This document shows positions 1 to 7,998 of a DNA stretch of 64,000 bases, in pieces. The stretch is taken from assembly GCF_913060805.1 (NCBI RefSeq), contig NZ_CAJXTC010000023.1:1-64000 (forward strand), in the 5' to 3' direction. This stretch comes from an uncultured Draconibacterium sp. (lineage in GTDB: Bacteria > Bacteroidota > Bacteroidia > Bacteroidales > Prolixibacteraceae). Position 1 is the stretch's first letter. Every line of letters starts with the position of its first letter. A program made the position numbers and the translations under genes. The notes below the pieces were generated by a model. That model ran no database searches and had not been told where the DNA came from. It saw only the letters and a list, made by a program, of their open reading frames with translations.

Positions 1-90
1 AAAGAATTTGATCTTGCTATTCCAGACGACGAGGCAGAAAAAATTTCTACAGTAGGTGAAGCAGTAGCTCACATCGAGGCTGCTCTCTAA
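1..90 (+). CDS. acpP: Acyl carrier protein, C-terminal fragment (5' end outside window)
   Basis: Twenty-nine codons and a TAA stop are open from the first base. They encode an acidic helical tail ending in GEAVAHIEAAL, typical of the last helix of acyl carrier protein. ACP carries growing acyl chains on a phosphopantetheine arm; the modified serine lies upstream of the window and cannot be checked. The identity rests partly on position: fabF follows after 36 bp and rnc after that, the usual acpP-fabF-rnc order in Bacteroidota. Confidence 0.85.
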   Translation, partial: KEFDLAIPDDEAEKISTVGEAVAHIEAAL

Positions 91-126
91 TTTTACCAAA
101 AGAAGTTATATTCATAGAATTCATTT

Positions 127-1368
127 ATGGAATTTAAACGGGTAGTAATAACCGGTGTTGGAACCGTTAATCCTTTAGGGAATTCCGTTGAAGAGTACTG
201 GGAGAATCTTAAAAACGGTGTAAGCGGAGCTGGGCCTATAACTCACTTCGATGCATCGTTGCATACCACCAAGTTCGCTTGCGAGGTAAAAGATTTTGAT
301 CCTCTTAAGTACATGGAGAAAAAGGAACTCCGCAAATACGACATGTATACGCAGTATGCATTTGCATCGTCAGAACAAGCCGTTGTTGACAGTGGCATTG
401 ATCTGGAAAAAGTTGACGGTGACCGAGTAGGCGTTATTTGGGGTGCAGGAATTGGAGGCTTGGAAACTTTCCACCAGGAAGTTAGAGCTTACAAAGAGGA
501 GCGTCCTCGTTTTTCTCCGTTTTTTATCCCTAAAATGATTGCAAACATTGCGGGTGGTTTGGTATCGATGAAATATGGTTTCAGAGGACCAAACTATACA
601 ACAGTGAGTGCATGTGCTTCAGCTTCTCATGCCATGATCGATGCGATGAATACCATTCGTATGGGAAAAGCCGACATGATCTTGACAGGAGGTTCAGAGG
701 CCGGAGTTAATGAATGCGGTGTTGCCGGATTCAACTCTATGCGCGCACTTTCAACTCGCAATGATGATCCAAAAACTGCTTCGCGCCCATTCGACAAAGA
801 CCGTGATGGTTTTGTTATGGGAGAAGGTTCTGCAGCGTTCATATTCGAAGATTATGAACATGCCTTAGCTCGTGGAGCAAAAATTTATGCAGAAATTGTA
901 GGTGGTGGCATGTCGGCCGATGCTTATCACATGACTGCTCCCGATCCGGAAGGAAGAGGTGCTAATCTTGTGATGAAATGGGCATTGGAAGATGCTGGGT
1001 TAAAACCTGAAGACGTTGATTATATTAACGTTCACGGAACTTCAACTCCGCTCGGCGACATTGCAGAACCAAAGGCTATTCTAAAAACATTTGGCGAACA
1101 TGCTTACAACTTAAGCATCAGTTCAACCAAATCAATGACCGGTCACCTTCTTGGTGCTGCCGGAGCCATTGAAGGCCTTGCCAGCGTTCTTGCCATTATC
1201 AATGGTATTGTTCCGCCAACAATCAACCACGTTACACCAGATCCTGAAATTGACGAAAAGTTGGATTTCACATTCAACAAAGCCAAAGAGAAGGAAATCA
1301 ATGTTGCGATTAGCAATACATTTGGTTTTGGTGGACATAATGCAACAGTAGTTTTCAAAAAACTATAG
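127..1368 (+). CDS. fabF: Beta-ketoacyl-ACP synthase II (FabF)
   Basis: The 413-residue protein is a full-length condensing enzyme that extends acyl-ACP with malonyl-ACP in type II fatty acid synthesis in the cytoplasm. The thiolase-fold active site is complete: Cys163 in TVSACASASH, His303 in NVHGTSTPLGD, Lys335 and His340 in STKSMTGHLLGAAG. These match the Cys-His-Lys-His set and numbering of Escherichia coli FabF as I recall it. The glycine-rich C-terminal motif NTFGFGGHN is also present. The ATG lies 36 bp after acpP and rnc starts 6 bp after its stop, so the three genes are very probably one transcript. Confidence 0.97.
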   Translation: MEFKRVVITGVGTVNPLGNSVEEYWENLKNGVSGAGPITHFDASLHTTKFACEVKDFDPLKYMEKKELRKYDMYTQYAFASSEQAVVDSGIDLEKVDGDRVGVIWGAGIGGLETFHQEVRAYKEERPRFSPFFIPKMIANIAGGLVSMKYGFRGPNYTTVSACASASHAMIDAMNTIRMGKADMILTGGSEAGVNECGVAGFNSMRALSTRNDDPKTASRPFDKDRDGFVMGEGSAAFIFEDYEHALARGAKIYAEIVGGGMSADAYHMTAPDPEGRGANLVMKWALEDAGLKPEDVDYINVHGTSTPLGDIAEPKAILKTFGEHAYNLSISSTKSMTGHLLGAAGAIEGLASVLAIINGIVPPTINHVTPDPEIDEKLDFTFNKAKEKEINVAISNTFGFGGHNATVVFKKL

Positions 1369-1374
1369 TAAACT

Positions 1375-2106
1375 GTGGTTAGAAAAATAGTACAACGAGT
1401 AAAACTCTTTTCGTCTGATCGAAAAGAGTTTTATTTGTTTTTAAAAGATCTTTTAGGATTTTACCCCCAGAATTTACGTTTGTACGATCTTGCCTTTATT
1501 CATAAGTCGGCCTCGATGGTCGATTCGCAGGGCAATTTTGTAAACAACGAACGTTTAGAGTATCTCGGCGACGCCATTCTTGGTGCTATTATTGCCGATT
1601 TTCTGTACAACCGTTTCCCGCAGGAAGACGAAGGTTTTTTAACCAAAACCCGATCGAAACTGGTAAACCGTGCCATTCTTACGCAGTTAACGCACGAAAT
1701 GGGATTGCATGTTTTTATCGATTCGAATACGACAAAAAACATCGATAAAAGCCACATTTACGGCGATGCGCTCGAAGCACTTATCGGTGCCATTTATCTC
1801 GATAAAGACTATAAGGCGGCAAAATTTTTCGTTACAAAAAAGATTCTTCCTCAATTTGTTGATCTGAACGAAATTGAACAGGAAGACTCGAATTTTAAAA
1901 GCCAGTTGATTGAGTGGAGCCAGAAAAACAAACGCGAAATAGAGTTTGAAACCACTGAAGAGACCGACGAAAAAATTAAGCAGCCCCGATTTAAAGCGGT
2001 TGTTAAAATCGACAATAAAAAGGCCGGCGAGGGTGTTGGAACTTCTAAAAAAGAAGCCCACCAAAAAGCAGCTCACGAAACATTAAAAAAGCTCGACCAG
2101 CTTTAA
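1375..2106 (+). CDS. rnc: Ribonuclease III
   Basis: The 243-residue protein cleaves double-stranded RNA during rRNA processing and mRNA turnover. The family signature NERLEYLGDA spans about residues 58-67, with Glu62 and Asp66 as metal ligands; the second acidic pair is Asp131 and Glu134 in GDALEALIGAIYLD. A double-stranded RNA-binding domain covers about residues 172-240 and ends with KKEAHQKAAHETLKKL. The start is GTG, six bases after the fabF stop; no ATG gives a full N-terminus, so GTG is preferred. Translation is probably coupled to fabF. Confidence 0.95.
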   Translation: MVRKIVQRVKLFSSDRKEFYLFLKDLLGFYPQNLRLYDLAFIHKSASMVDSQGNFVNNERLEYLGDAILGAIIADFLYNRFPQEDEGFLTKTRSKLVNRAILTQLTHEMGLHVFIDSNTTKNIDKSHIYGDALEALIGAIYLDKDYKAAKFFVTKKILPQFVDLNEIEQEDSNFKSQLIEWSQKNKREIEFETTEETDEKIKQPRFKAVVKIDNKKAGEGVGTSKKEAHQKAAHETLKKLDQL

Positions 2107-2144
2107 TATTTCCGATGCTCACACAGCTTATTCGTTACGTTTAT

Positions 2145-2152
2145 TAAATTTG
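2145..2152 (+). promoter_or_regulatory. Candidate -7 promoter element
   Basis: TAAATTTG matches the Bacteroidota -7 consensus TAnnTTTG and sits 18 bp before the LAB_N gene start at 2170. No good -33 TTTG is visible at the expected spacing, so this is a moderate call. Confidence 0.4.
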
Positions 2153-2169
2153 CCCCGCAATAACAATAC

Positions 2170-2856
2170 ATGGAAGGTATTTTAATTATAGGACTTGGTT
2201 TTTTTGCCCAGGGATTATTCTTTATCCGCACCATTGCGCAATGGTTTAAATCGGAGAAGGAAGGAGAAGTAATTTCGCCGGTAATTTACTGGCAGATTAG
2301 CCTGGTAGCGTCGATTATGATGCTGACCTACGGAATCCTGCGCCACGATTTTGCCATTGTTATGGGGCAATCGCTGGTTTACGGAATTTACATCCGTAAC
2401 CTGCAGCTAAAAAATGTATGGACCAAAATGCACTGGGCCTTAAAATTTCTGGCATTGGCCATTCCGGTTGCTTACTGGGTTTGGCTGCTTACATCAGGCA
2501 GTTTTGCCAACATACTGCACAATGAAGATGTGTCACTTTTCTGGATGATTTGGGGAACCACCGCGCAAGTGGTATTTATCTCGCGCTTTTTTTACCAGTG
2601 GATACATTCCGAAAATAAAAAGGAATCATACTTCCCATTGGGATTCTGGATTATCAGTACTTGTGGTTCGTTGATGATTTTTACCTATTCGATCATTCGT
2701 CTCGATCCGGTGCTTTTTGCAGCGCATAGTTTGGGGCTCTTTACCTACATGCGAAATATTGCGCTACATTATGGAAAAAGCAGCTTATTCGAAAGGCTCA
2801 GCAAAATTCCGGTACTGAATAAAGTAATTGGTAAAGTTTCGGAAAAGATTAAGTAA
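2170..2856 (+). CDS. Membrane protein with two LAB_N (lipid A biosynthesis N-terminal) repeats
   Basis: This 228-residue, wholly membrane-embedded protein contains two related units. The first is near residues 7-80 (FFAQGLFFIRTIAQWFKSEK to SLVYGIYIRNLQL), the second near 125-200 (TAQVVFISRFFYQWIHSENK to SLGLFTYMRNIALHY). Both carry the pattern R-x(2-3)-QW/I followed by a charged KEG/KES turn and a late Y-x-RN motif, as in LAB_N domains (PF07578), which elsewhere sit at the N-terminus of some LpxB proteins or stand alone. No glycosyltransferase domain follows, so lipid A disaccharide synthase activity should not be assigned. Its biochemical role is unknown; a membrane or lipid-linked function is inferred. 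Confidence 0.8.
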   Translation: MEGILIIGLGFFAQGLFFIRTIAQWFKSEKEGEVISPVIYWQISLVASIMMLTYGILRHDFAIVMGQSLVYGIYIRNLQLKNVWTKMHWALKFLALAIPVAYWVWLLTSGSFANILHNEDVSLFWMIWGTTAQVVFISRFFYQWIHSENKKESYFPLGFWIISTCGSLMIFTYSIIRLDPVLFAAHSLGLFTYMRNIALHYGKSSLFERLSKIPVLNKVIGKVSEKIK

Positions 2857-2882
2857 ACAGTTTCAGGCTGCTCTTCCAGAAT

Positions 2883-2915
2883 AAAAAAGCAGGCCTCCCG
2901 AAGAAAACCCGCTTT
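2883..2915 (-). terminator. Rho-independent terminator for the MotA/TolQ-like gene
   Basis: On the minus strand a stem beginning AAGCGGG pairs with CCTGCTT (one G-T pair) and runs into a T tract. It lies just past the 3' end of the minus-strand gene at 2939-3319. Confidence 0.6.
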
Positions 2916-2938
2916 GACACATAAAAGGATTACTTTGT

Positions 2939-3319
2939 TTAATTGTTTCCATGCATTTTCTGCTTAATAACTTCTTTTAGTACAAAGTAGATTAGTAATG
3001 ATACGAGTAATACTGTAAGCCCCCAAATAGTACTGTAAAAGCTAACAATTGCCCCGCCCATAACAATTTCGGGCGAAATGTCGGCAGCTGCCCGAATGGC
3101 TTCCAAAGCCTGAACAATACCAATAATTTGCGAAAGTACACCCAGTGCAGCGGCAAATAGTCCGGCCATCCGAATCAAGCCCATAAGTTTCAAATCATAA
3201 TGCTTTAGCACAGCCATTTTATAAATTTTAATTCCGGCCACTACCAGCATTAACAAGCCCATTACAGTAATTACTCCCATAAACGGGCCACCTGCTCTAT
3301 GAAAATCAAAAAAGTTCAT
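2939..3319 (-). CDS. Small MotA/TolQ/ExbB-like membrane protein
   Basis: The 126-residue protein has three or four hydrophobic helices and a central segment (GLFAAALGVLSQIIGIVQALEA, then AIVSFYSTIWGLTVLLVSLL) that resembles the pore helices of TolQ/ExbB/MotA channels, including the conserved small residues and threonine. It is much shorter than ExbB or TolQ (usually above 200 residues) and lacks their long cytoplasmic loop. No ExbD/TolR-like partner lies beside it. A proton-channel-like fold is plausible, but the function and energised partner are unknown. Confidence 0.65.
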   Translation of the reverse strand: MNFFDFHRAGGPFMGVITVMGLLMLVVAGIKIYKMAVLKHYDLKLMGLIRMAGLFAAALGVLSQIIGIVQALEAIRAAADISPEIVMGGAIVSFYSTIWGLTVLLVSLLIYFVLKEVIKQKMHGNN

Positions 3320-3537
3320 GATCGTTATTTTTAAAGTTTACACCGCAAGCTACTGCTGATTGTTCGATTAGTGCGAATTTAATCGTTTAACAACCAGAAA
3401 TCAACGCTCAGTAACATTTTACAGGAAGAAATACATACCGAGCGAGTTTTGAGTCATTCATCCTTGTTTCGATGAATTTAGACGATAAAAATAGGTTAAT
3501 CCAAAAATCCTCGATAATTTCCTGTTTTAATTGTGTT

Positions 3538-4623
3538 ATGACCGATAAGATCCAACATATAATTACCCGGATTGAGAGCTCGAAATACATCCGACCTGTC
3601 TACCACGCAGCATTTTGGATAATGGTTGCCTGCTTCTACTTTTTCATGTTTAGCTGGAACAGTGCTTTTCGCGAGGCTACAATTATTTTCTCGGCCGGGT
3701 TATTGCCGGTGGCCATTTTGCTTACCTACTTTTTCAACCATTTTTTAGTGCCGCGCTACCTATGGAAAAAACGTTATGGCCTATTCCTTTTGTACAGTTT
3801 TTACACCTTGCTCGCCGGTGTTTGGCTTTCGTTACTAATCGTATTTTATGCGCTAATTTATATTCTTAAAGACAAAGCAGCCATCGATCCGTCGGTGCTT
3901 CATCCCGAGTTACAAGTGATTTCGCTGAATTTTATCGTGTTTTTTGCCATAGCCGTAAAGCAGATAAAACGTGCCTTTTTTATTCAGCAGGAAAAGAATG
4001 AATTGGAGCGCAAAAAACTGAATACCGAACTGAAGCTGAAAGAAGCCGAATTAAAACTGCTAAAAGCCCAAATTCATCCGCACTTTCTGTTTAACACGCT
4101 GAATAACCTTTACGGGCTTACAATGGAAAAATCGGACGAAGCGCCCAGTCTGGTGCTGCGCCTTTCCGATATTCTGGATTATATTCTTTACCGCTGCAAT
4201 GAAAAAAAGGTGTTGCTTATCGACGAGATCATGAATCTGCAAAACTATATCGAGATTGAAAAGCTGCGCTACTCAGAGAAACTGAGCATAACAACTGATT
4301 TCCCGGAAGAAACCAATAACCTGCAAATTGCGCCGCTGCTTTTGCTGCCTTTTGTCGAGAATGCATTTAAACACGGTGTGAGCCACAATCCCGGCCGGGC
4401 GCAGATTACAACAAGTTTAAAAACACGGCACACCACCTTGGAGTTTAAAATCGAAAACTCAAAGAATCCGGTAAAACCGCAAATAGAAAGTCTCTCGAAA
4501 GGAATTGGCTTGAGTAATGTAAAAAAACGGCTCGAGTTACTTTATCCGCAAAAATACAAGTTGGAGATCGACGATAAAGAAGCGACTTTTTCAGTAACTT
4601 TATCCTTAGAATTAGCTGAATAA
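3538..4623 (+). CDS. LytS-type sensor histidine kinase
   Basis: From the preferred ATG this is a 361-residue inner-membrane kinase; an in-frame ATG at 3472 would add 22 residues. About four transmembrane helices occupy the first 150 residues, then a short coiled coil (ERKKLNTELKLKEAELKLLKAQ) leads to the His_kinase domain (PF06580) with motif QIHPHFLFNTLNNL, whose first histidine after Ile is the probable phosphoacceptor. The ATP-binding region includes LPFVENAFKHG and KGIGLSNVKKRLELLY. The stop overlaps the start of the response regulator by one base (TAATG), so the two are translationally coupled. The signal sensed is unknown. Confidence 0.9.
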   Translation: MTDKIQHIITRIESSKYIRPVYHAAFWIMVACFYFFMFSWNSAFREATIIFSAGLLPVAILLTYFFNHFLVPRYLWKKRYGLFLLYSFYTLLAGVWLSLLIVFYALIYILKDKAAIDPSVLHPELQVISLNFIVFFAIAVKQIKRAFFIQQEKNELERKKLNTELKLKEAELKLLKAQIHPHFLFNTLNNLYGLTMEKSDEAPSLVLRLSDILDYILYRCNEKKVLLIDEIMNLQNYIEIEKLRYSEKLSITTDFPEETNNLQIAPLLLLPFVENAFKHGVSHNPGRAQITTSLKTRHTTLEFKIENSKNPVKPQIESLSKGIGLSNVKKRLELLYPQKYKLEIDDKEATFSVTLSLELAE

Positions 4624-5318
4624 TGTACCGCTGTATCATCATAGACGACGAACCGATTGCCATTCGGGTTATCCGGAATCACCTGTCGGTTTTTACCGAT
4701 TTCGAAGTTGTTGCCGAATGCAGCAATGCGTTGGAAGCGATGCCAATTCTGCAAAAAGAAAATATTGATCTGCTGTTTTGCGATATTCAGATGCCACAAA
4801 TTACGGGAGTTGATTTTATTCGTTCGATGCTGCATCCACCCAAAGTAATTTTTACAACGGCCTATCGCGATTATGCCATCGATGCATTTGAGCTAAACGT
4901 GGTAGATTACCTGTTAAAACCCATTTCGTTCGAGCGTTTTACAAAGGCGATTAACCATTTTCTCGAATTACAAACAGCTACTCCCCCGTCGATATCTGAA
5001 ACGCAAGAAACCCGTGATTTTATCTTTCTTAAGGCCGATAAAAAGCATCATAAAATAAATCTTTCCGATATCCTGTATTTCGAGAGTCTCGGCGATTACG
5101 TTATTGCTTATACCTCCGACCAGAAAATTGTAACCAAGGAACGTATCAGTCATCTTTCGGATTTACTTCCGCCCAAACGCTTTCTGCAAATTCATCGCGG
5201 CTATATTGTTTCTATTGATAAAATCGAATCGATTGGTGCAGGTTTTGTCGAAATTAAGGGCAAGAAATTACCTGTTGGCAGAAATTACAAACCTGATCTT
5301 CAGAAACTGTTGTCGTAA
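4623..5318 (+). CDS. LytTR-family response regulator
   Basis: The 231-residue protein pairs with the overlapping LytS-type kinase. The receiver domain covers about residues 1-120, with acidic pocket DDE at 8-10, phosphoacceptor Asp54 in FCDIQMP and the late lysine in YLLKPISF. A LytTR DNA-binding domain fills about 135-231 (INLSDILYFESLGDYVIAY and RFLQIHRGYIVSIDKIE). Proteins of this family bind paired direct repeats about two helical turns apart upstream of targets. The CDF exporter follows in the same direction 50 bp downstream, so it may be co-transcribed; the target genes are not known. Confidence 0.92.
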   Translation: MYRCIIIDDEPIAIRVIRNHLSVFTDFEVVAECSNALEAMPILQKENIDLLFCDIQMPQITGVDFIRSMLHPPKVIFTTAYRDYAIDAFELNVVDYLLKPISFERFTKAINHFLELQTATPPSISETQETRDFIFLKADKKHHKINLSDILYFESLGDYVIAYTSDQKIVTKERISHLSDLLPPKRFLQIHRGYIVSIDKIESIGAGFVEIKGKKLPVGRNYKPDLQKLLS

Positions 5319-5373
5319 TAAACCTTTCCGTTTTTAATCTGTTTTACCTACTTTTAAACCCATAAAATTGCAA

Positions 5374-6261
5374 ATGGAAGATAGCAGGAAATATACTGTA
5401 CGTACCGGATGGTTCTCCATTATTGGGAATATTTTGCTTTCGTCTTTAAAATACTGGGCAGGAGTTTCAACCGGCTCTTTAGCTTTGGTTGCTGATGCCT
5501 GGCATTCGATTTCAGATGTTGTTACCTCTGCAATTGTATTAATCGGAGGAAAGATTTCGCGAAAACCGGCTGATGACGATCACCCGTTTGGACATGGAAG
5601 AGCCGAACATATTGCAGCCATTATTATAGGTGTTGTTTTGGCAATCGTGGCATTCGATTTTATTCTGAATGGCATTGAAAAGTTTGGAAACCGGGAACAT
5701 ACTTATTACAGTACCTTTGCATGGATTGCGATTATAATATCCGTTATCGTGAATGAATTGATGACCCAATATTCCTTTTGGGCAGGAAAAAAGATCAATT
5801 CCAGCATGCTTATCGCCGATGGGTGGCACCACCGAACCGATGCACTTTCATCGGTAATTGTGCTGATTGGTATAGCGCTGGGACGATCATTTTGGTGGAC
5901 TGATGCCGTGTTAAGCATTATTGTTGCTATTTTAATTGGCTACGCCAGTTTCGAGATTTTGTCAAAAGAGATCAAATCGCTGCTTGGCGAAAGTCCTTCT
6001 GATGAGTTATTGGAAAAGATTCATAAAACAGTTAGCCTTAATTGCACAATCCGGGTGAACCTGCATCATATTCATTTGCACAATTACGGCCACCATACCG
6101 AAATGAGCTGCCACATCAAACTTCCTCCGGAAATGACACTCTACGAAACGCACGAAATCTGCACCAAAATTGAGAAGGCTATTAAAGAGGAATTTGGTTT
6201 TTTCACCACCATTCACCCTGAGCCGCTGAGCGATAAACTCAAATCATTTGAACGCTATTAA
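5374..6261 (+). CDS. Cation diffusion facilitator (CDF) metal exporter
   Basis: This 295-residue inner-membrane protein exports divalent metals (zinc, iron or manganese are usual) in exchange for protons. The transport site is visible twice: ADAWHSISD in helix 2 and ADGWHHRTD in helix 5, each with the Asp and His-x3-Asp pattern typical of zinc transporters. A HPFGHGR loop and a C-terminal cytoplasmic metal-binding domain of about 90 residues (HHIHLHNYGHHTEMSCHIKL, histidine-rich) follow. The ATG at 5374 is preferred over an in-frame TTG six bases upstream. Substrate identity cannot be settled by sequence alone. Confidence 0.9.
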   Translation: MEDSRKYTVRTGWFSIIGNILLSSLKYWAGVSTGSLALVADAWHSISDVVTSAIVLIGGKISRKPADDDHPFGHGRAEHIAAIIIGVVLAIVAFDFILNGIEKFGNREHTYYSTFAWIAIIISVIVNELMTQYSFWAGKKINSSMLIADGWHHRTDALSSVIVLIGIALGRSFWWTDAVLSIIVAILIGYASFEILSKEIKSLLGESPSDELLEKIHKTVSLNCTIRVNLHHIHLHNYGHHTEMSCHIKLPPEMTLYETHEICTKIEKAIKEEFGFFTTIHPEPLSDKLKSFERY

Positions 6262-6334
6262 GGCAGAATTTCACTAAAAAATATATTGGGCAGAAACCAA
6301 TTCTTTTAATCGTGCAAAAACGCAACGAGTTAGC

Positions 6335-6363
6335 TTGAAAATTAAATTTTTTCCATATTTTTA
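6335..6363 (+). promoter_or_regulatory. Candidate promoter of the hexosaminidase gene
   Basis: TTG at 6335-6337 and TATTTTTA at 6356-6363 are separated by 18 bp, close to the Bacteroidota -33/-7 arrangement, and lie 32 bp before the ATG at 6396. Confidence 0.4.
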
Positions 6364-6395
6364 GCATCTATTTAAATTTTTTAAAAACTAACTAA

Positions 6396-7937
6396 ATGAG
6401 AAAGATATCAGTTTTGTCAATTTTAGTAATCCTCATGTCTATGTTTCAGTCCTGCTCCGAAAAAGTTGAAACCGACCTCACTAAAACGGCTTTTATACCG
6501 AAACCAACCAGCGTAACAGCTACAGGCGATGGTTTCAACCTGAATAAAGCCAGTGTAATTTATGTACAAGAAGGTAGCGAAGGCGTGCTCCGCTCTGCTG
6601 AAATGCTTGCTGAAAAAATCAATCAGCTTACCGGTGGTTCTGTTACGGTTAAACCAACCGCTACTCCCCCGTCGAGGGAAATTTATATTTCTGATTTCGA
6701 CAATGAAGAGCTAAATGAACAAGGTTACGAGTTGGAAATTGAAAAACACCTGATCACAATTAAAGGTGCAGATGCAGCCGGATGTTTCTTTGGCGTTCAA
6801 ACGCTGTTGCAAACACTGCCTGTTTTAGCAGATAATTCGCAAACTTTATATGTGCCAACCGGAATAATTACTGATTCACCGGAATACACCTACCGTGGTG
6901 CTATGCTTGATGTTTCGCGCCACTTTTTCAATGTTGAGGAAGTAAAACAATACATCGATTTTCTGGCCATGTACAAAATGAATGTACTTCACCTGCACTT
7001 GTCGGATGACCAGGGCTGGAGAATTGAAATCAAGTCGTGGCCAAAACTTACTGAAATTGGTGGCCAGACTGAAGTTGGTGGCGGCGAAGGTGGTTTTTAC
7101 ACACAAGAGCAATACAAAGAATTGGTTCAATACGCAGCTGATCGCCAGATTATGATCGTTCCTGAAATTGATATGCCGGGACACACCAACGCAGCGCTTG
7201 CATCGTACGCCGAGCTGAATTGCGACGGTAAAGCCCGCGAACTATACACCGGCACCGAAGTTGGATTCAGCACACTGTGCACCGACAAAGAAATAACTTA
7301 CCAGTTTATCGACGATGTAATCCGCGAGTTGGCAGAGATAACTCCTGGTCCGTACATCCACATTGGTGGCGACGAATCGCATGTTACAGCGCACGACGAT
7401 TATGTGTATTTTGTAAATAAAGTTCAGGATATCGTAAAAAAATACGATAAGAAAATTATTGGCTGGGATGAAATTGCCAATGCCAAATTGATCGATGATG
7501 TAACTGTACAATTCTGGGCCGATGTTGAAAACACAACAATGGGCGTTGAAAAAGGTGCACAGGTATTAATGTCGCCTGCAGCGCGCGCTTATCTTGATAT
7601 GCAGTACGATTCAACAACTCACCTTGGTTTGCACTGGGCCGGTTATATTGAAGTGGATCACGGTTACGACTGGGATCCTGCGACATTGGTTGAAGGAATT
7701 ACAAAAGAGAATATTTTGGGAATTGAAGCGCCACTTTGGTCGGAAACTGTTACCAATATCGACGAAGTGGAATATATGGTTTTCCCTCGTCTGCCGGGAT
7801 ATGCAGAAATTGGCTGGACAGCACCAGGCGAAAGAAGCTGGGACGAATACAAAACACGTTTAGCAAAACATGGCAAACGTTTCGAAGCACTGGGTATCGA
7901 TTATTACAAATCGGCCCTCGTTCCGTGGGAAGAATAG
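6396..7937 (+). CDS. Beta-N-acetylhexosaminidase lipoprotein (GH20)
   Basis: The 513-residue protein removes terminal beta-linked GlcNAc or GalNAc from glycans. A lipoprotein signal ends at Cys20 (FQSC), so it should be membrane-anchored in the envelope. A GH20b-type N-domain covers about residues 30-155, followed by the catalytic barrel. The barrel contains HLHLSDDQGWRIEIKSWPKL, PEIDMPGHTNAAL and the catalytic pair Asp326-Glu327 in HIGGDES, as expected for substrate-assisted GH20 chemistry. No PUL genes (susC/susD) are adjacent, so the natural glycan is unknown; host-type, chitin-derived or peptidoglycan-derived sugars are all possible. Confidence 0.93.
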   Translation: MRKISVLSILVILMSMFQSCSEKVETDLTKTAFIPKPTSVTATGDGFNLNKASVIYVQEGSEGVLRSAEMLAEKINQLTGGSVTVKPTATPPSREIYISDFDNEELNEQGYELEIEKHLITIKGADAAGCFFGVQTLLQTLPVLADNSQTLYVPTGIITDSPEYTYRGAMLDVSRHFFNVEEVKQYIDFLAMYKMNVLHLHLSDDQGWRIEIKSWPKLTEIGGQTEVGGGEGGFYTQEQYKELVQYAADRQIMIVPEIDMPGHTNAALASYAELNCDGKARELYTGTEVGFSTLCTDKEITYQFIDDVIRELAEITPGPYIHIGGDESHVTAHDDYVYFVNKVQDIVKKYDKKIIGWDEIANAKLIDDVTVQFWADVENTTMGVEKGAQVLMSPAARAYLDMQYDSTTHLGLHWAGYIEVDHGYDWDPATLVEGITKENILGIEAPLWSETVTNIDEVEYMVFPRLPGYAEIGWTAPGERSWDEYKTRLAKHGKRFEALGIDYYKSALVPWEE

Positions 7938-7966
7938 AAAAAATTGATAGTATTAAAATATTGAAG

Positions 7967-7997
7967 ACGGGTTGCAAAATTGCAGCCCGTTTTTTTT
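7967..7997 (+). terminator. Rho-independent terminator after the hexosaminidase
   Basis: ACGGGTTGC pairs with GCAGCCCGT around a six-base loop and is followed by eight T residues. It ends just before the convergent YCF48-like gene. Confidence 0.8.
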
Positions 7998-7998
7998 A

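Noticed and set aside
2170-2856. Lipid A disaccharide synthase (LpxB)
   Set aside because: Only LAB_N repeats are present; the glycosyltransferase domain is missing.
3408-3590. A 60-codon minus-strand frame between the MotA/TolQ-like and kinase genes
   Set aside because: It overlaps the start region of the kinase gene and has no homology, signal or ribosome binding site.
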